The notes under the pieces were generated by a model. That model saw nothing but the letters and a program-made list of their open reading frames with translations. It did no database searches and was not told the DNA's origin. From contig RPFO01001887.1 in the NCBI GenBank assembly GCA_009746045.1, positions 1 through 63,039 of the forward strand: a stretch of DNA of 63,039 nt, written 5' to 3'. This document shows positions 47,901 to 63,039 of the stretch, one piece after another. Each line of letters starts with the position of its first letter. Positions within the stretch are counted from its first letter, which is position 1. A program made the translations under genes and the position numbers. This stretch comes from Mesostigma viride (lineage: Eukaryota > Streptophyta > Mesostigmatophyceae > Mesostigmatales > Mesostigmataceae).

Positions 47901-49151
47901 GCTGTCACGGACGCGAGCTATGTCATCCGGGCGCCCACTATGCACAAGACCGGTGACGTGCGCAAGGAATTTGTTTTCTACGCATTTTCGACAAAGGCTA
48001 GTGACCGGGGGGGGACACTAGCACTTGCAGCATAAGAGCGGACGAAAGTGTACGTGCACGCGCGCCGGGCCAGGCACAGCTGGGCGCGCAGCACTGACTT
48101 GAGCGGACGGCAGCACAAGTGCGCAGCGTCGAGAGGATCATACGCGTGTTAGTGGACAGCTGGAGCTGAAGCTGGACTGCTGGACTTCAACAGCGCCGAG
48201 GCTATTGACAGGCCAGGTGTCTTTGTGGTGTAGAATAGCGGGTCAACGTTATGAGGACTGGACAGAAAATGGAAAAGGACAATTTGCGGTGCGGAGCCAG
48301 ATCGCTGGAATGAATGCGAAATCGCTGGCAGCCCTACAAAGGGATTTCTTCTAGAAAGGAACGATTAGACGCAATGTTTGCTGGGCCACTCACACGCAAG
48401 GTGTGAGCGTGCAGATTGTCTGAAGGATATTATGCTTCGACCTTGGTGGACGTGACTCAATGCCGGACATTCCCAGGGACAGAAATGCCGGAGCCTCTAG
48501 GAGATGAGATCGGCAACAGGGTAGCAATTTAGATTTGTCGGGATGCCTTCCTGCTTTTGTTGGCATGTGTGGTAGAAAGCCAGGACGGCAACTGGAATGC
48601 GGTTTCTATTTGCATGGTTCAGGCAGCAAGATAGTTTTGGCATTCCTGGCTGGACTGACAAGTGTGGCGTGTGTCATGCGTGTGGCATGACGAATGGTTT
48701 GGTTCATAGTCGAAGAGGACTCTCACGCAGCGTGTAGTCTCTTCGAGTCTCTCGTTAGTGGCCTTCGTGTTTCTCCCTTTCCTTGGGAGCAAGGCCGGTA
48801 GCATGTCATGGAGCGCTGCCTAACTGCGGGCTCGTGAGCATGGAGTGCATCGATATTGAGACTATCAACGTGTTGTAATTGTAACTTTCTCAATAAATTC
48901 CGCATGTGCGGCTTCATCATCAGACTGTGCAAAGTGTGTGTTGTGAAAGCATTGTTCTATAGCAGGGGAGGCAAAAGCATCCTCTTGCACCATCATATTG
49001 TCGCAATTAGAGTAGTTGGAGCGTCTAGCTAACGCCCCAGCAAGGATATTCAAACGCGGCACGCGACGGTACACAAGGGGATCAATAATAAGGTGGTCAT
49101 CAGGCACGAGGGACAGTTCCTTGTCCTCGGCTGAGAGCCCTCTTTTCATTA
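47901..49151. other. Region between the 143-bp direct repeats
   Basis: 1.25 kb. A minus-strand frame (into 49188-48865) reads LSLVPDDHLIIDPLVYRRVP and DEAAHAEFIEKVTITTR and ends in a stop; it looks coding but is not recognised. 48060-48600 holds no gene I can support. Confidence 0.4.
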
Positions 49152-49294
49152 AATCATGGGACAGGTCCTCGCCCACCCCACAGGGCATGCAGTTAAGGCA
49201 GGCACGTCAGCTCAGCTCATTTGGGTTTTACCAAATTAAGCTGAGTGGCCAGCCGCCATGGTGGCGCCGGAGATTGTGGCACGCAGACGCGACA
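49152..49294 (+). repeat. 143-bp direct repeat, copy 2
   Basis: Identical to 47758-47900. Flanking bases do not give an evident target duplication. Confidence 0.95.
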
Positions 49295-49615
49295 TGCCTA
49301 TGATGTGCCACACCCCAGATGATGCCTAGTTTTATTTAGTTATGCTGTGCCCATGCAGAGAGCTGCTCTCTGCTGAGATGCCACGCTCTAGTTTTTGTAT
49401 AGCCATGATGATCTTCCCCCTCACAGGCATGCTCCCCCCTTACCCGGGCATAGCGTGATAGACCATGAGGGTGCAGGTGCCCTGGTGCACCTAGAGCAGG
49501 GGTAGCTTACATTCCCACCCTTGCATGAAGTCGCCTCGAATGTACATATTAAAAGCCATGTGCCCCTTCTCAGGGCTATGTGCTACATCTACTCCCAACG
49601 GAGTGATGTTGATAA
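49295..49615 (+). mobile_element. Retroelement copy related to 3431-3870
   Basis: Reverse complement shares CTCTCTGCTGAGATGCCA, the GGTGCACCTAGAGCAG region and GGGCTATGTGCTACATCTAC with the element at 3431. It ends in ACTCCCAACGGAGTGATG and ATAATTAAT, the hairpin and AT tail. Confidence 0.7.
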
Positions 49616-49648
49616 TTAATCCACTCTCTCTCCCGTCTTTTGACTGCC

Positions 49649-49750
49649 ATGCAGGACAAGACGCGGTGGCAGAAGATTGTCAAGGCTCACACGCCCGACC
49701 CTGTGGGCAAGCCACCTCCCCCCAAGAGGAGGAGGCGTTTTGATGAGTAG
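49649..49750 (+). pseudogene. C-terminal ORF fragment of a retroelement, copy A
   Basis: MQDKTRWQKIVKAHTPDP then KPPPPKRRRRFDE and stop. A homologous frame lies in reverse at 50554-50655. The 3' UTRs also match (GTAGTTAGGATTTTCTAGAC). In copy A the UTR runs through a CTCCCAGCGGAG hairpin (about 49862) into (ATTTA)n at 49871-49895, so this is the end of an element's last ORF. The family is not identified. Confidence 0.55.
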
Positions 49751-50553
49751 AGTAGTTAGGATTTTCTAGACTAGATAGCTTAGAGTTAGGTTAGTTCGAT
49801 TACGCGGCTTCCCCCACCCCACCCATCCATCATGGAATATGTGCTACAAGATCTCCCAGCGGAGGCATGTTATAATTTAATTTAATTTAATTTAGGGATA
49901 TGTGCTGCATATACTCCCAATGAGTTATCAAGGAGACAACCAGCGCAGGCCAGAAATCGGGAGAATCCGGACCATGGTAGCTCGAGCCTGCCGTTATCTT
50001 TTCCGCGTTTTCGAGTCGTTCAGGATGATGAAGATGAATGGTGATGGAAATGTGTATCCGTGTGCATTGAAATTATGGCTGGCTTACGTGTAGAGCGACT
50101 AGATGACCTAGACGGTGGGGCCGGAAACAGCATGCTTGATCAGGGCGTGTGTTAATTCGAGCCTAACTGGCCGGGAGTGTCTAGTGGTGAGCACCATTGC
50201 TGCGATCGCTCTCCCACCATTTACGAGGAAATACCCGCAAATGGAAAACCACTGAAAAGGTCTAGCTAGTCAGTCATCACGTTAGCCATGCCATGATTCC
50301 AAACGTCCAAGAACTGCACACGGTGCAAAGGCAAAAAGCCGGAGGACAGCACTTTCAAATGTGCGGCGGGAACCAAAAGCCCGCGGATGCCAGAAAACAT
50401 CGTATTGTGGCAGCGACGCGACGATGTGGACAACGAATCCAGTGCCAAGCTCGGAACGGCCGCAAAGGAGATCTGGCATCACAGGGTTCAGATGTGCGGA
50501 GTTATGTTCCTAATTAAGTTATTGATTAATTAGTCTAGAAAATCCTAACTACA
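49751..50553. other. 3' UTR of copy A and non-coding interval
   Basis: After the tail at 49895 a further hairpin-like ATACTCCCAATGAG word and GGAGACAACCAGCGCAGGCC follow. A minus frame at 50266-50448 (RGLLVPAAHLKVLSSGFLPL) is open but unrecognised. Confidence 0.4.
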
Positions 50554-50655
50554 CTACTCAGCAAAGCGCCCCTTCCGCTTCGGGGGAGGGGGCTTGTCCA
50601 CAGGGGCTGGCGTGTGAGCCTGGACAATCGTCTGCCACCTCTTCTTGTTCTGCAT
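50554..50655 (-). pseudogene. C-terminal ORF fragment of a retroelement, copy B
   Basis: MQNKKRWQTIVQAHTPAP then KPPPPKRKGRFAE and stop. Same length as copy A (33 residues) and about 75% identical by eye, followed on the minus strand by the same UTR word and an AATTAATCAATAACTTAATT tail. Confidence 0.55.
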
Positions 50656-51314
50656 AGCAGTCCAAAGAAGAGAGAGGGAACTCGTGAATGCGGTGCAGTT
50701 CAAACTGAGCTGGGACCACTAGGACGGTCAGCAACATCTGGCAGGTTTACCCAGCTTTGTAGGATCGAATGTCCTTGGGGCCAGGCCAGGTCAGGATGTG
50801 CCGCCCTGGTTGGCCAAGCTGCTGGGGGCCGGCCAGACCAAGGGCGGTGTCGACCTGACTGCGGTGCGAGCAAGATATCCTACAAACGCTATCCTACGGA
50901 GTCATGTTATGATTTAATTTTTAAAATCAACACCCTGGTTCTACACACTTGGCAAATTGGTAAACGTAGAGCTCTTGAGCTGGACTGCAGGTCTTTGGGG
51001 AAACAAGGTCATTGAAAAGATTGCACGATTATGAATTATTGCGCAAATAACTTAGATGTTCATGAAGCATAAGTACATCTTGCCGGTTGCCAACATGCTC
51101 GCTGGCATGGTTTGTTGTGGGAAAATACTACAGCGCTGCCGCTGTACGGTTCCGCCAGCTAGCCCGGCATGACACGACCCACCACACCAGTTTGTTCCGA
51201 CCTCGTGACTCTCCCGACACACTCCCACGACTTGCCGTTTCTGCGAGGCTGTCTATTTTCATTGATAGCCAACCACTTAATGACAAGACTCAGCCACTAA
51301 CGACATTCTGGCAT
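50656..51314. other. Non-coding interval downstream of the dioxygenase gene
   Basis: A further weak hairpin/AT-tail word lies near 50888-50930 (CCTACGGAG...GATTTAATTTTT). No gene recognised; it should contain the 3' UTR of the minus-strand dioxygenase gene. Confidence 0.45.
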
Positions 51315-54300
51315 TTACTGGGGACCCAGGATGTACTCCTCGGTGAACGAACCATGCACGCCCATGGGCACATACGTGGGCAGGCGCAGCAGCGCGACCG
51401 GGCCCTTGGTGATGTCCTTCCCGTCCATCACAGCCAGCTCGGTCGCCGGGCCCGTGGCATCGCTTCCGTCATGGACCAGCACGAGCACCCAGCCGTCGTC
51501 CTCGGACGTGGCGCCCTCTCGGGGAACAAAGAGCGGCTCGCCCACAAACTTGCTGGGGCCAGGGCACCAGACCGTGCGGTCGGCGCGGACGTTGATGAGG
51601 TCATTGGCGTCGGCCGATGCGGACACCAGGGAGACCTTGGCCAGGTCCTGCATGGGCCCGTTGATGCCGTACTCCGAGGCACCGGTCGCGGACATGAAGG
51701 AGTGGCGGTAGGGCTTCCCAGTTACCCCTTGCGCGACCGTTGGGTACTCGCACGGCGTGCGGTCGATCAGCTGCGTGGCAGCAGTCATGTTTACGATGCA
51801 AGGGGGGGCGGTGTGTGTGTGGGGGGGAGATAGTATTGTTAGTGATACAGCTAGTCAAGATAGGATCACAGGATGCGGTCGATGATCGGCAGCTTTAAAA
51901 GTCTCGCTGTAAAGAACACAGTGCCACACGCACAAAGGAAAAAAAATCCCACAAATGATGATTGTATCATACACGTACAGGCACCTGGCGCTTGAGTTCT
52001 CTCGTGTGGCTCCAGGAACAACACACGACACCCAATAATAATATCATAAAGGTATCAGCCCCAGACGCCATATGCTACACTACAATCCACCCCCACAGTG
52101 ACCCACCCCAAAAGAGGCCCCTTCGTTCCACCTCGTGAGCGCCCTGGGAAACACCCTGTGTGTGGGGGGAAAAGACCAATTGTGCCATGTACGTAGTATG
52201 CAGCCACAGCAAGCAACTTGCGAGTTGTGCTCACCTGGTGCCTGGCCTTGCCCGCGTTCATGTCGAGGAAGAAGCGCGAGAACTTGGTGCGTGGGTACGT
52301 GGCCTTGCCGTCCGGCTCGGTGATGTCCTTGAAGTACAGGCTGAACTTGTCCCACGTGCACGTGTCAAAGATGACGTTGCCGTCGGGCGTCTCGAACCCG
52401 TTCACGTGGTGGTACGCGAAGCACATCAGGCTGCCCTCCACGGGCACCTCAACCATCGGGCCGGTCTTGCGGCGGGGGAAGAGGCGGAAGATGGGCGGGC
52501 GCGAGCGGTCCTCGCTGATCGTGTCGCCGAGGGAGACCTCCCCCGTGGGGTACTTCAGGAACGTCTTCACATAGTCCATCTTGATGGGGCAGTCAAACAA
52601 GATGTACCTGGGGGGGGGGGGGGGACAAGGGGGTAACAAGGGGTGAAACAAGGACACAAGAGGTAGGAAGAGCGGTTGAGGGGGTGGAAGGGGGGGGGGG
52701 GGTTGAAGGGGGGAAAAGGGCACCGGGAGCAAGCGGTGGGAAGCAGGGCGGTGGGAAGCAGGGCAGTGGGAAGCAGGGCGGTGGGAAGCAGGGCGGTGGG
52801 AAGCAGGGCGGTGGGAAGCAGGGCGGTGGGAAGCAGGGCGGTGGGAAGCAGGGCGGTGGGCAAGGACACGAGGCGGCGTAAAAACAAAGAAACGGATACT
52901 GAATAACTTTCTATAAACTGATCGAGTAGTTGATGGTCCAATCGTGCAATCTGCCAAAAGGACTAGGGAAGGGAATAAAGGGCCAGGGATGGAGGGAAGG
53001 AGGGCAGGAATGGATTCAGCGCAACTCGCTGACAATGATGGACCACAACAGCAAACCAGCACTTCTTATGCACGTTCGCAACACTGCAACTAGGAACAAA
53101 CGCCAGCTCTACCTAACATATCCCAGCCTTCGCTAACGGAAAAAGCCACGCTCGCCGCTGGATTTCGCGTCATTCAACAGGAAAAATGCAGTGTGGCGCC
53201 AGAAGAGGAGTCGCTCCCTCATTTACCGAAAGTGACTTGCTCATATGTACAAGAGGAGTCGCTCGCTCCTACCACTGCATTAGTGGCATTAATGCACACA
53301 TGGGGGGCTGTCCGCATGCTAGTCACCAGCCTTGTGCATAATATAGCATCTGAATACTGGAACACATAGTACACCATCACGATGCTATGAAGGTGCGAAA
53401 GCAAGAATATGCCATCTTTAGTGTCAAAAAAAGCGTCGAAATAAAAGAAAACGATGAGGTTATGTCGACTCCGTAATCCAGCAGGTGAGCTCCGCCTACC
53501 TATTACTTCATGATTGTGACTGGCAACCGGCGCAAGGTGGATGCTCACCAGCGAAACTGGAGCTCACCTGCTCCGGTTACGCAGGTGAGAATCCACCTTG
53601 CACCGGTTGCCGGTCACAATCATGAAGTAATAGGTAGGCGGGATATGCCCCATCTGCATGAGGATTCACTTCTATTATCCAAGGTGGGACAAAGCAGTGG
53701 CCGGTGACAATCAAGCCCTGAAAGTAGGCGGCATCCATCCTCTACTCTCTACTGCATACCAAAGGTACAAGCGCAAGCCTAAAGCCCAGATCACCCGTCC
53801 CTTGTTCATCACGACCATGACATGGAGACAGGCGGGATCGATCTAAGGACCCAAAGGCTTTCTGTTCTTTCTAAAAAGGGCGTACCAGTTTGTCCGTGGC
53901 AATCATGTCGTGCAAGTCGGCGAGATCTGTCGAAGCAGCTACCCTTTTCCCCCATGAACAAGAACATACCAGTTGTCCGTGACGATCATGTCGTGGAAGT
54001 AAGCCGCCGGGAACTCGTACTTCTTCTCGGACACCTTGTTGCCGTCCTCGTCAAACTCGACAAATGTGATGAACGACTTCTGCTTGGCCCAGTCGACGTG
54101 GGGCAGGAAGTTGACCATGCGCCGGCTGCCGTCCGCCTCAGTCATCAGCCGCGAGTGCGCCGTGTACTTGGTGTTGGAGAAGGTGTCACCGCGCTTCTCG
54201 GTGTCAAGCGTGCGGGGGTTGAGGGCAAAGGGGCTGCCGAAGTCGACGGCGACGAGGGAGCCGCCCCAGTACCTGAAAGAAGGGGGAAGGGGAGGCAAGG

Positions 54301-55833
54301 AGTTGGTGGGACGGGGGACGAGGCAAGTGGGGGTTGGTTGGTTAGGGGTTGCTTTGCGAGAGCGGCAAGAGGTGGTTGGTTGGTGAGAAGTTTACATTGG
54401 TTTGGTTTGGTTTGAATTGGCGTAATTTGTGTGTTTGTGTTTGTGTATGTTCTTCTGTTTATGTTTCAGTTTGGCGGAGCCTTGGTTTGCTCATACGTTT
54501 TTTTGTCGTATGAAAATTGCTGTTACCTTGATGTTTGGTTGAAGTGAGTCGAGTTGGTTTGGTTTTGGTTTGGGTGGGGTTCCAGCAAGCTACCTCCGCC
54601 ACAACCAATCAGGCAAGTTTTGAGGCAGGGGCAGAGGACGTCGCAAAATGATACTGCGGCTTTATTAATGCCTACAACTTCCAAAGTCAACCAGATACTA
54701 CAAGAATAGTGCCTTTTGTAGGATACTACAGCTTCCCGAGTCAACCAGAAAGAAGACATCCCATATTTGAAAGGCACTACTTCCCTGTAACCCTGGAACC
54801 GTCTCCCGACGATGGCCAGCCTCGCTGATTACAGTCCATAATCTGGGCCCCTTCGGATTCAATAAGTAGTGTAAAATACGGCCTAAGCCGGGATGGCATT
54901 GCGTGGCCAAGCAAGCTGCACGGGGGACACAGATTACAGGTAGAGGGGGCACCTGGGGCCGGACGGACGCATGGGGATGCCAGGGGATCATTAATCTAAA
55001 TTCGAGAAATATTGCTATAATTGCGACGCCTGCAGCACGAACCAGGCATTGTAGGCGCCGTTGTTCTTGACGGTCGGCGGGCCACGGAAGATGTCATCCA
55101 CCAGGCGGTGCCACCACACCGGCTTGCCGGTGATGGCGGGCCGCGGGTCTTCGGCGGTGAAGATTGAGAGCTTCTCAAACCTGCCAGCCTTCTCCTCCTG
55201 AATGAAGCCCGGGGTGCGAACAAACTTGTTGCGGAAGTAGGCCTTGCCATCCTTAAAAGCAATTGAGGATACCATGCCATCGCCGTCCAGGAAAGGCTTC
55301 CTCATGCCCGCACGCTCATTCTGCGCAGGCCCGTTCCTCAAGAGCGTGCCGGTAAGCTCCTTAGGGATCGCACCCTCCACTACCTCAATCCATCCGTGTG
55401 TCTCCGCGCTTGACTTAACGTTGAGGTAACCCTTTGCGTAGTCGGAAAACAGCTTCTTCATGCGAGCAGACAGCCCTGGCTGTTCGGCCTCTGCGCCTTG
55501 TTCGCGGCCGAGCACTCCCGCGGTGCCTCCTACCGCGCAAACAGTGTCTATCCTGGTCCTGTTCCCCGCAGACTTTCCAACAAACAGGCCAGCACTGCTC
55601 TGCGACGAGGTCGACGAGCTGAGGGCCTGGCGCGGCCTGTTGCATCCCATCAAACGCCTGCCAGCCACGCCTGGCTTCGCGCTGCATTGCTTCCCGGAGG
55701 CAGTCGCCGACGAGGAAACAACGTTAGAGGCCGAGCAAACAGCCTCCATTACGTACGACATCGTGTGAGGGGAGCGGTTGAATTGAATTGAAGAACGTGG
55801 TTGAGTGGGTGGTATGATGGGCAACCTGGTCAC
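51315..55833 (-). CDS. Carotenoid cleavage dioxygenase (CCD/NCED family), four exons
   Basis: A non-haem iron enzyme that splits carotenoid double bonds with O2, giving apocarotenoids, probably in the plastid. Exons: 55833-55037, 54272-53970, 52607-52235 and 51770-51315; together 1,929 nt, 642 residues from 55833, or about 618 from the Met at 55761. The N-terminus is Ser/Ala-rich and transit-peptide-like. Family motifs: GTLLRNGPAQNE, FLDGDGMVSS, FVRTPGF, YWGGSLVAVDFGSPFAL, FVPREGATSEDDGWVLVLVH. Iron ligands are His305 (YTAHSR), His359 (YFHDMIVTDNW), His433 (AYHHVNGFE) and His630 (GVHGSFTEE). Introns 2 and 3 have GT-AG ends and exact phase. Intron 1 joins in frame only with a GC donor (TTCGT|GCTGCAG), giving ..NAWFV|YWGG.. 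Substrate and cleavage site cannot be read from sequence. The gene is divergent from the TPR gene at 56984. Confidence 0.93.
52735..52862. repeat. 15-bp minisatellite in dioxygenase intron 2
   Basis: About eight or nine units of GGTGGGAAGCAGGGC, preceded by poly-G runs (about 52610-52625 and 52690-52702). Confidence 0.9.
53492..53642. repeat. Foldback repeat in dioxygenase intron 2
   Basis: Arms of about 58 bp (53492-53549 and 53584-53642) start CCGCCTACCTATTACTTCAT and end at its complement, with few mismatches around a 34-bp loop. It is a MITE-like hairpin insertion. The intron spans 52608-53969. Confidence 0.88.
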
Positions 55834-56983
55834 CAGTTTATGTCCGCCATGACGCCAGCCGCGCGGGCGACGCTGATTGGAGAGTTACCCGTGATTCTGC
55901 ATCACGGCCTAGATTGGATTGCGCACACAGGAGATCGGTTGAGCCCATGCTGGCTAGTTGTACGCGAGCAGAGGGCTTCCGCACCGATGTGATACTATGC
56001 GTAGATACGTTTCCAGGGTGCAGATTTTATGATTCTGAAAGCGTCCAGCCACAGCCACGTTGTTCAATTATTGGACTCCGTACTTTCAGGGTGTTCCTTT
56101 TTTCCCTGGGCTTGAATTGTTTGTGACTCTTGCTTGGTGTTTGCTGAGTTTGCTGCCCACGATCGCGCAAGCATGCTGACGCTAGCGGATACTTGACATT
56201 GGCAACTTGGCATATGCGGACGCCAGGAAAAAATTGTATGCTTACGCGAATCGGATAAAAGCATGCCAATTGCCAGCATTTCAACGGTATCATCATATAG
56301 TTTCTCGATGTCAGATCTTATTAGCTAAGCGAACACGTGTATGCTCGGAGATGCTTTCCAGCCAAGTGGCCCAATCCGCCACGCAGGCGGGGTGACGAAG
56401 TGTCTTCTACGTAAGTACGTATCTACGTATCTGCATCCATAGCAGGATCCAAGCAGAATCCAACCAAGCGTGATGAAGTGAAGCGCCGCGATGTCTTGTT
56501 GTGTGGGCTGTGGACACTGTGGGCCGTACCCGTCACGTGCAGCGTCGCGTCGGTCAAAACCGCGGGACGCCAGCAGCCATCACGAACAATTACACAGACT
56601 TGGCGATGGAGCTTTGCCTCAGCGACGTTTCCTTGGGTTTCCATCGAACGACGCTACATTTCTATTGGGGGCATGCTGTTCGTCCTTAGTTCAGCGAAAA
56701 TGATATCGTGTTGGCAAGGGAATTAAGCGGGACGTCTTAGACCTTCCTTCGGCATTTTTTTATTCCGCCTTGGGGCGCCGGAAAGAATGCCTGTGCCCAG
56801 CACATGTATGAAATTTGCTGGAAATTCGCTGGACATGCCTAGATGTATTTATTGTCAGCACATCAGTAACGTGTCTGAAACGTCGTAGATTGCTAGATAA
56901 ACTTGCGCCGTTGTTATAGGTTTGTAATTGGCTTTCCCTGGGGAACGGGAAAGCAGATTGGAACTCCAGCGGCATTAGTAACA
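55834..56983. promoter_or_regulatory. Divergent intergenic region between the dioxygenase and TPR genes
   Basis: 1.15 kb between two divergent starts, so both promoters should lie here. No TATA box, repeat or gene could be established; short open frames (e.g. 56478-56726) look like chance. Confidence 0.4.
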
Positions 56984-62359
<5,376 letters not shown>

Positions 62360-63039
62360 GTGAGTGGACAGGCTGCCACGTGGCACTGCCTTGTTGTAAT
62401 GCCACATGCCTGCTTGAGTAGGATGACGAGCAGTGCTTGATACCTGCAGTGCTCATGGCTCCACTGGATGGGAACCACACTATTGAAATGCTATTCACTT
62501 GCTATTCAAACACCAATTTCATACTTATCAAATGCTCATCAGAGACTACTCAAACAAGATCCTGACCAACATGGACAGATTGATAGAGGTGGGAAGGGGC
62601 AAGGAGCAAGGAGCAAGGGTTTTCTGTCTTTGGGTTTGTTGTGTTTGGGGCATGAGGGCGAGGGCAAATTCGGAGGGTGACTGGGGGAGGGTTGACCGGT
62701 TCGCCGGTTCCAGGAAAAGAGGTTAGCCAATGTCGACTTGCTGGCGTCGTCTCTCGTGTCCTGGCATGCTGGCATTTTCTCTGTTATATTGTGGCATGCT
62801 GGCGTCTAATATTATGGCATGCTCATGTGGTGTCCTACTCCCACACGATGGTTCCCCAGCTGCCGTACCCCTACGGCCTGTGTGACATTTCTGTCTGGTT
62901 GTCGTACCCGTACAGATGTTTCCGTGAGTGCCCTACCCCCTCACGACGTTTTTTCTGGAAAGTTCCCCACCTCTACACGTGTTATATCTGCGGCTGCTCT
63001 ACCCTTGCGGGATGTCTTTGTCGTGCCTCGCGCTGTCGT
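62360..63039 (+). other. Start of TTC4-like intron 4, to window end
   Basis: Donor GTGAGTGG at 62360. No further exon is recognisable. GTGGCATGCTGGCGTC-like words repeat at 62745-62825. Confidence 0.6.

Noticed and set aside
47758-49294. Calling the 143-bp repeats definite LTRs
   Set aside because: Ends are TG...CA, but there is no target duplication, primer-binding site or polypurine tract that I can identify.
51087-51833. Plus-strand ORF of 248 residues
   Set aside because: Antisense of dioxygenase exon 4, whose minus frame has the family motifs.

Overview
This window looks like nuclear DNA of a green alga (chlorophyte, possibly prasinophyte-like). The evidence is genes split by GT-AG introns, four plant-type telomere repeats (CCCTAAA) inside an intron, a plastid-type carotenoid cleavage dioxygenase with a transit-peptide-like N-terminus, a FAR1/MULE-type transposase, a Ty1/copia retrotransposon, several LINE remnants and very long microsatellites. 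No species is claimed. There is no sign of bacterial operons, CRISPR, rRNA or a complete tRNA gene.

Layout, left to right. 1-3.3 kb: CA-rich microsatellite and part of a TBC-domain Rab-GAP gene (minus) whose 3' part lies off the left edge. 3.3-4.7 kb: a 21-bp minisatellite split by a retroelement copy. 4.7-6.3 kb: non-coding DNA with TTAA microsatellites and CACGTG motifs. 6.35-10.6 kb: an apparently intact MULE transposase gene with one intron (minus). 10.9-11.8 kb: a 362-bp tandem duplication. 11.96-15.83 kb: an unrecognised multi-exon gene (minus) with a signal peptide and a giant Asn/Asn-Ser tract. 16.4-19.4 kb: an unrecognised coiled-coil gene (plus). 19.4-25.6 kb: repeats, including a TPRT-type retroelement copy with a 13-bp target duplication, an 880-bp GGAT array, a 1,699-bp TIR transposon and a LINE fragment.

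25.6-36.0 kb is one complete Ty1/copia element (minus) with 5-bp target duplications, near-identical LTRs and an unusual integrase-protease-RT order. 37.1-43.3 kb holds three more TIR transposons that sit in duplicated TTAA sites and begin CCCYT, a hallmark of the piggyBac superfamily. 43.3-50.7 kb is a retroelement graveyard: foldback repeats, LINE RT fragments, a pair of inverted LINE ORF1/3'-UTR arms, a PHD finger ORF, and 143-bp identical direct repeats.

51.3-55.8 kb is a four-exon carotenoid cleavage dioxygenase gene (minus), with all four iron-ligand histidines visible. It is divergent from a TPR co-chaperone gene of the TTC4/CNS1 family (56.98 kb to beyond 62.36 kb, plus). The introns of the latter carry a 29-bp minisatellite, interstitial telomere repeats, a 1.36-kb homopyrimidine tract and decayed copies of its own exon-intron junctions. 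The host genes do not form a pathway together; they are ordinary housekeeping or unknown genes embedded in a transposon-rich region. Several coding frames break at homopolymer runs, so some frameshifts may be assembly errors.
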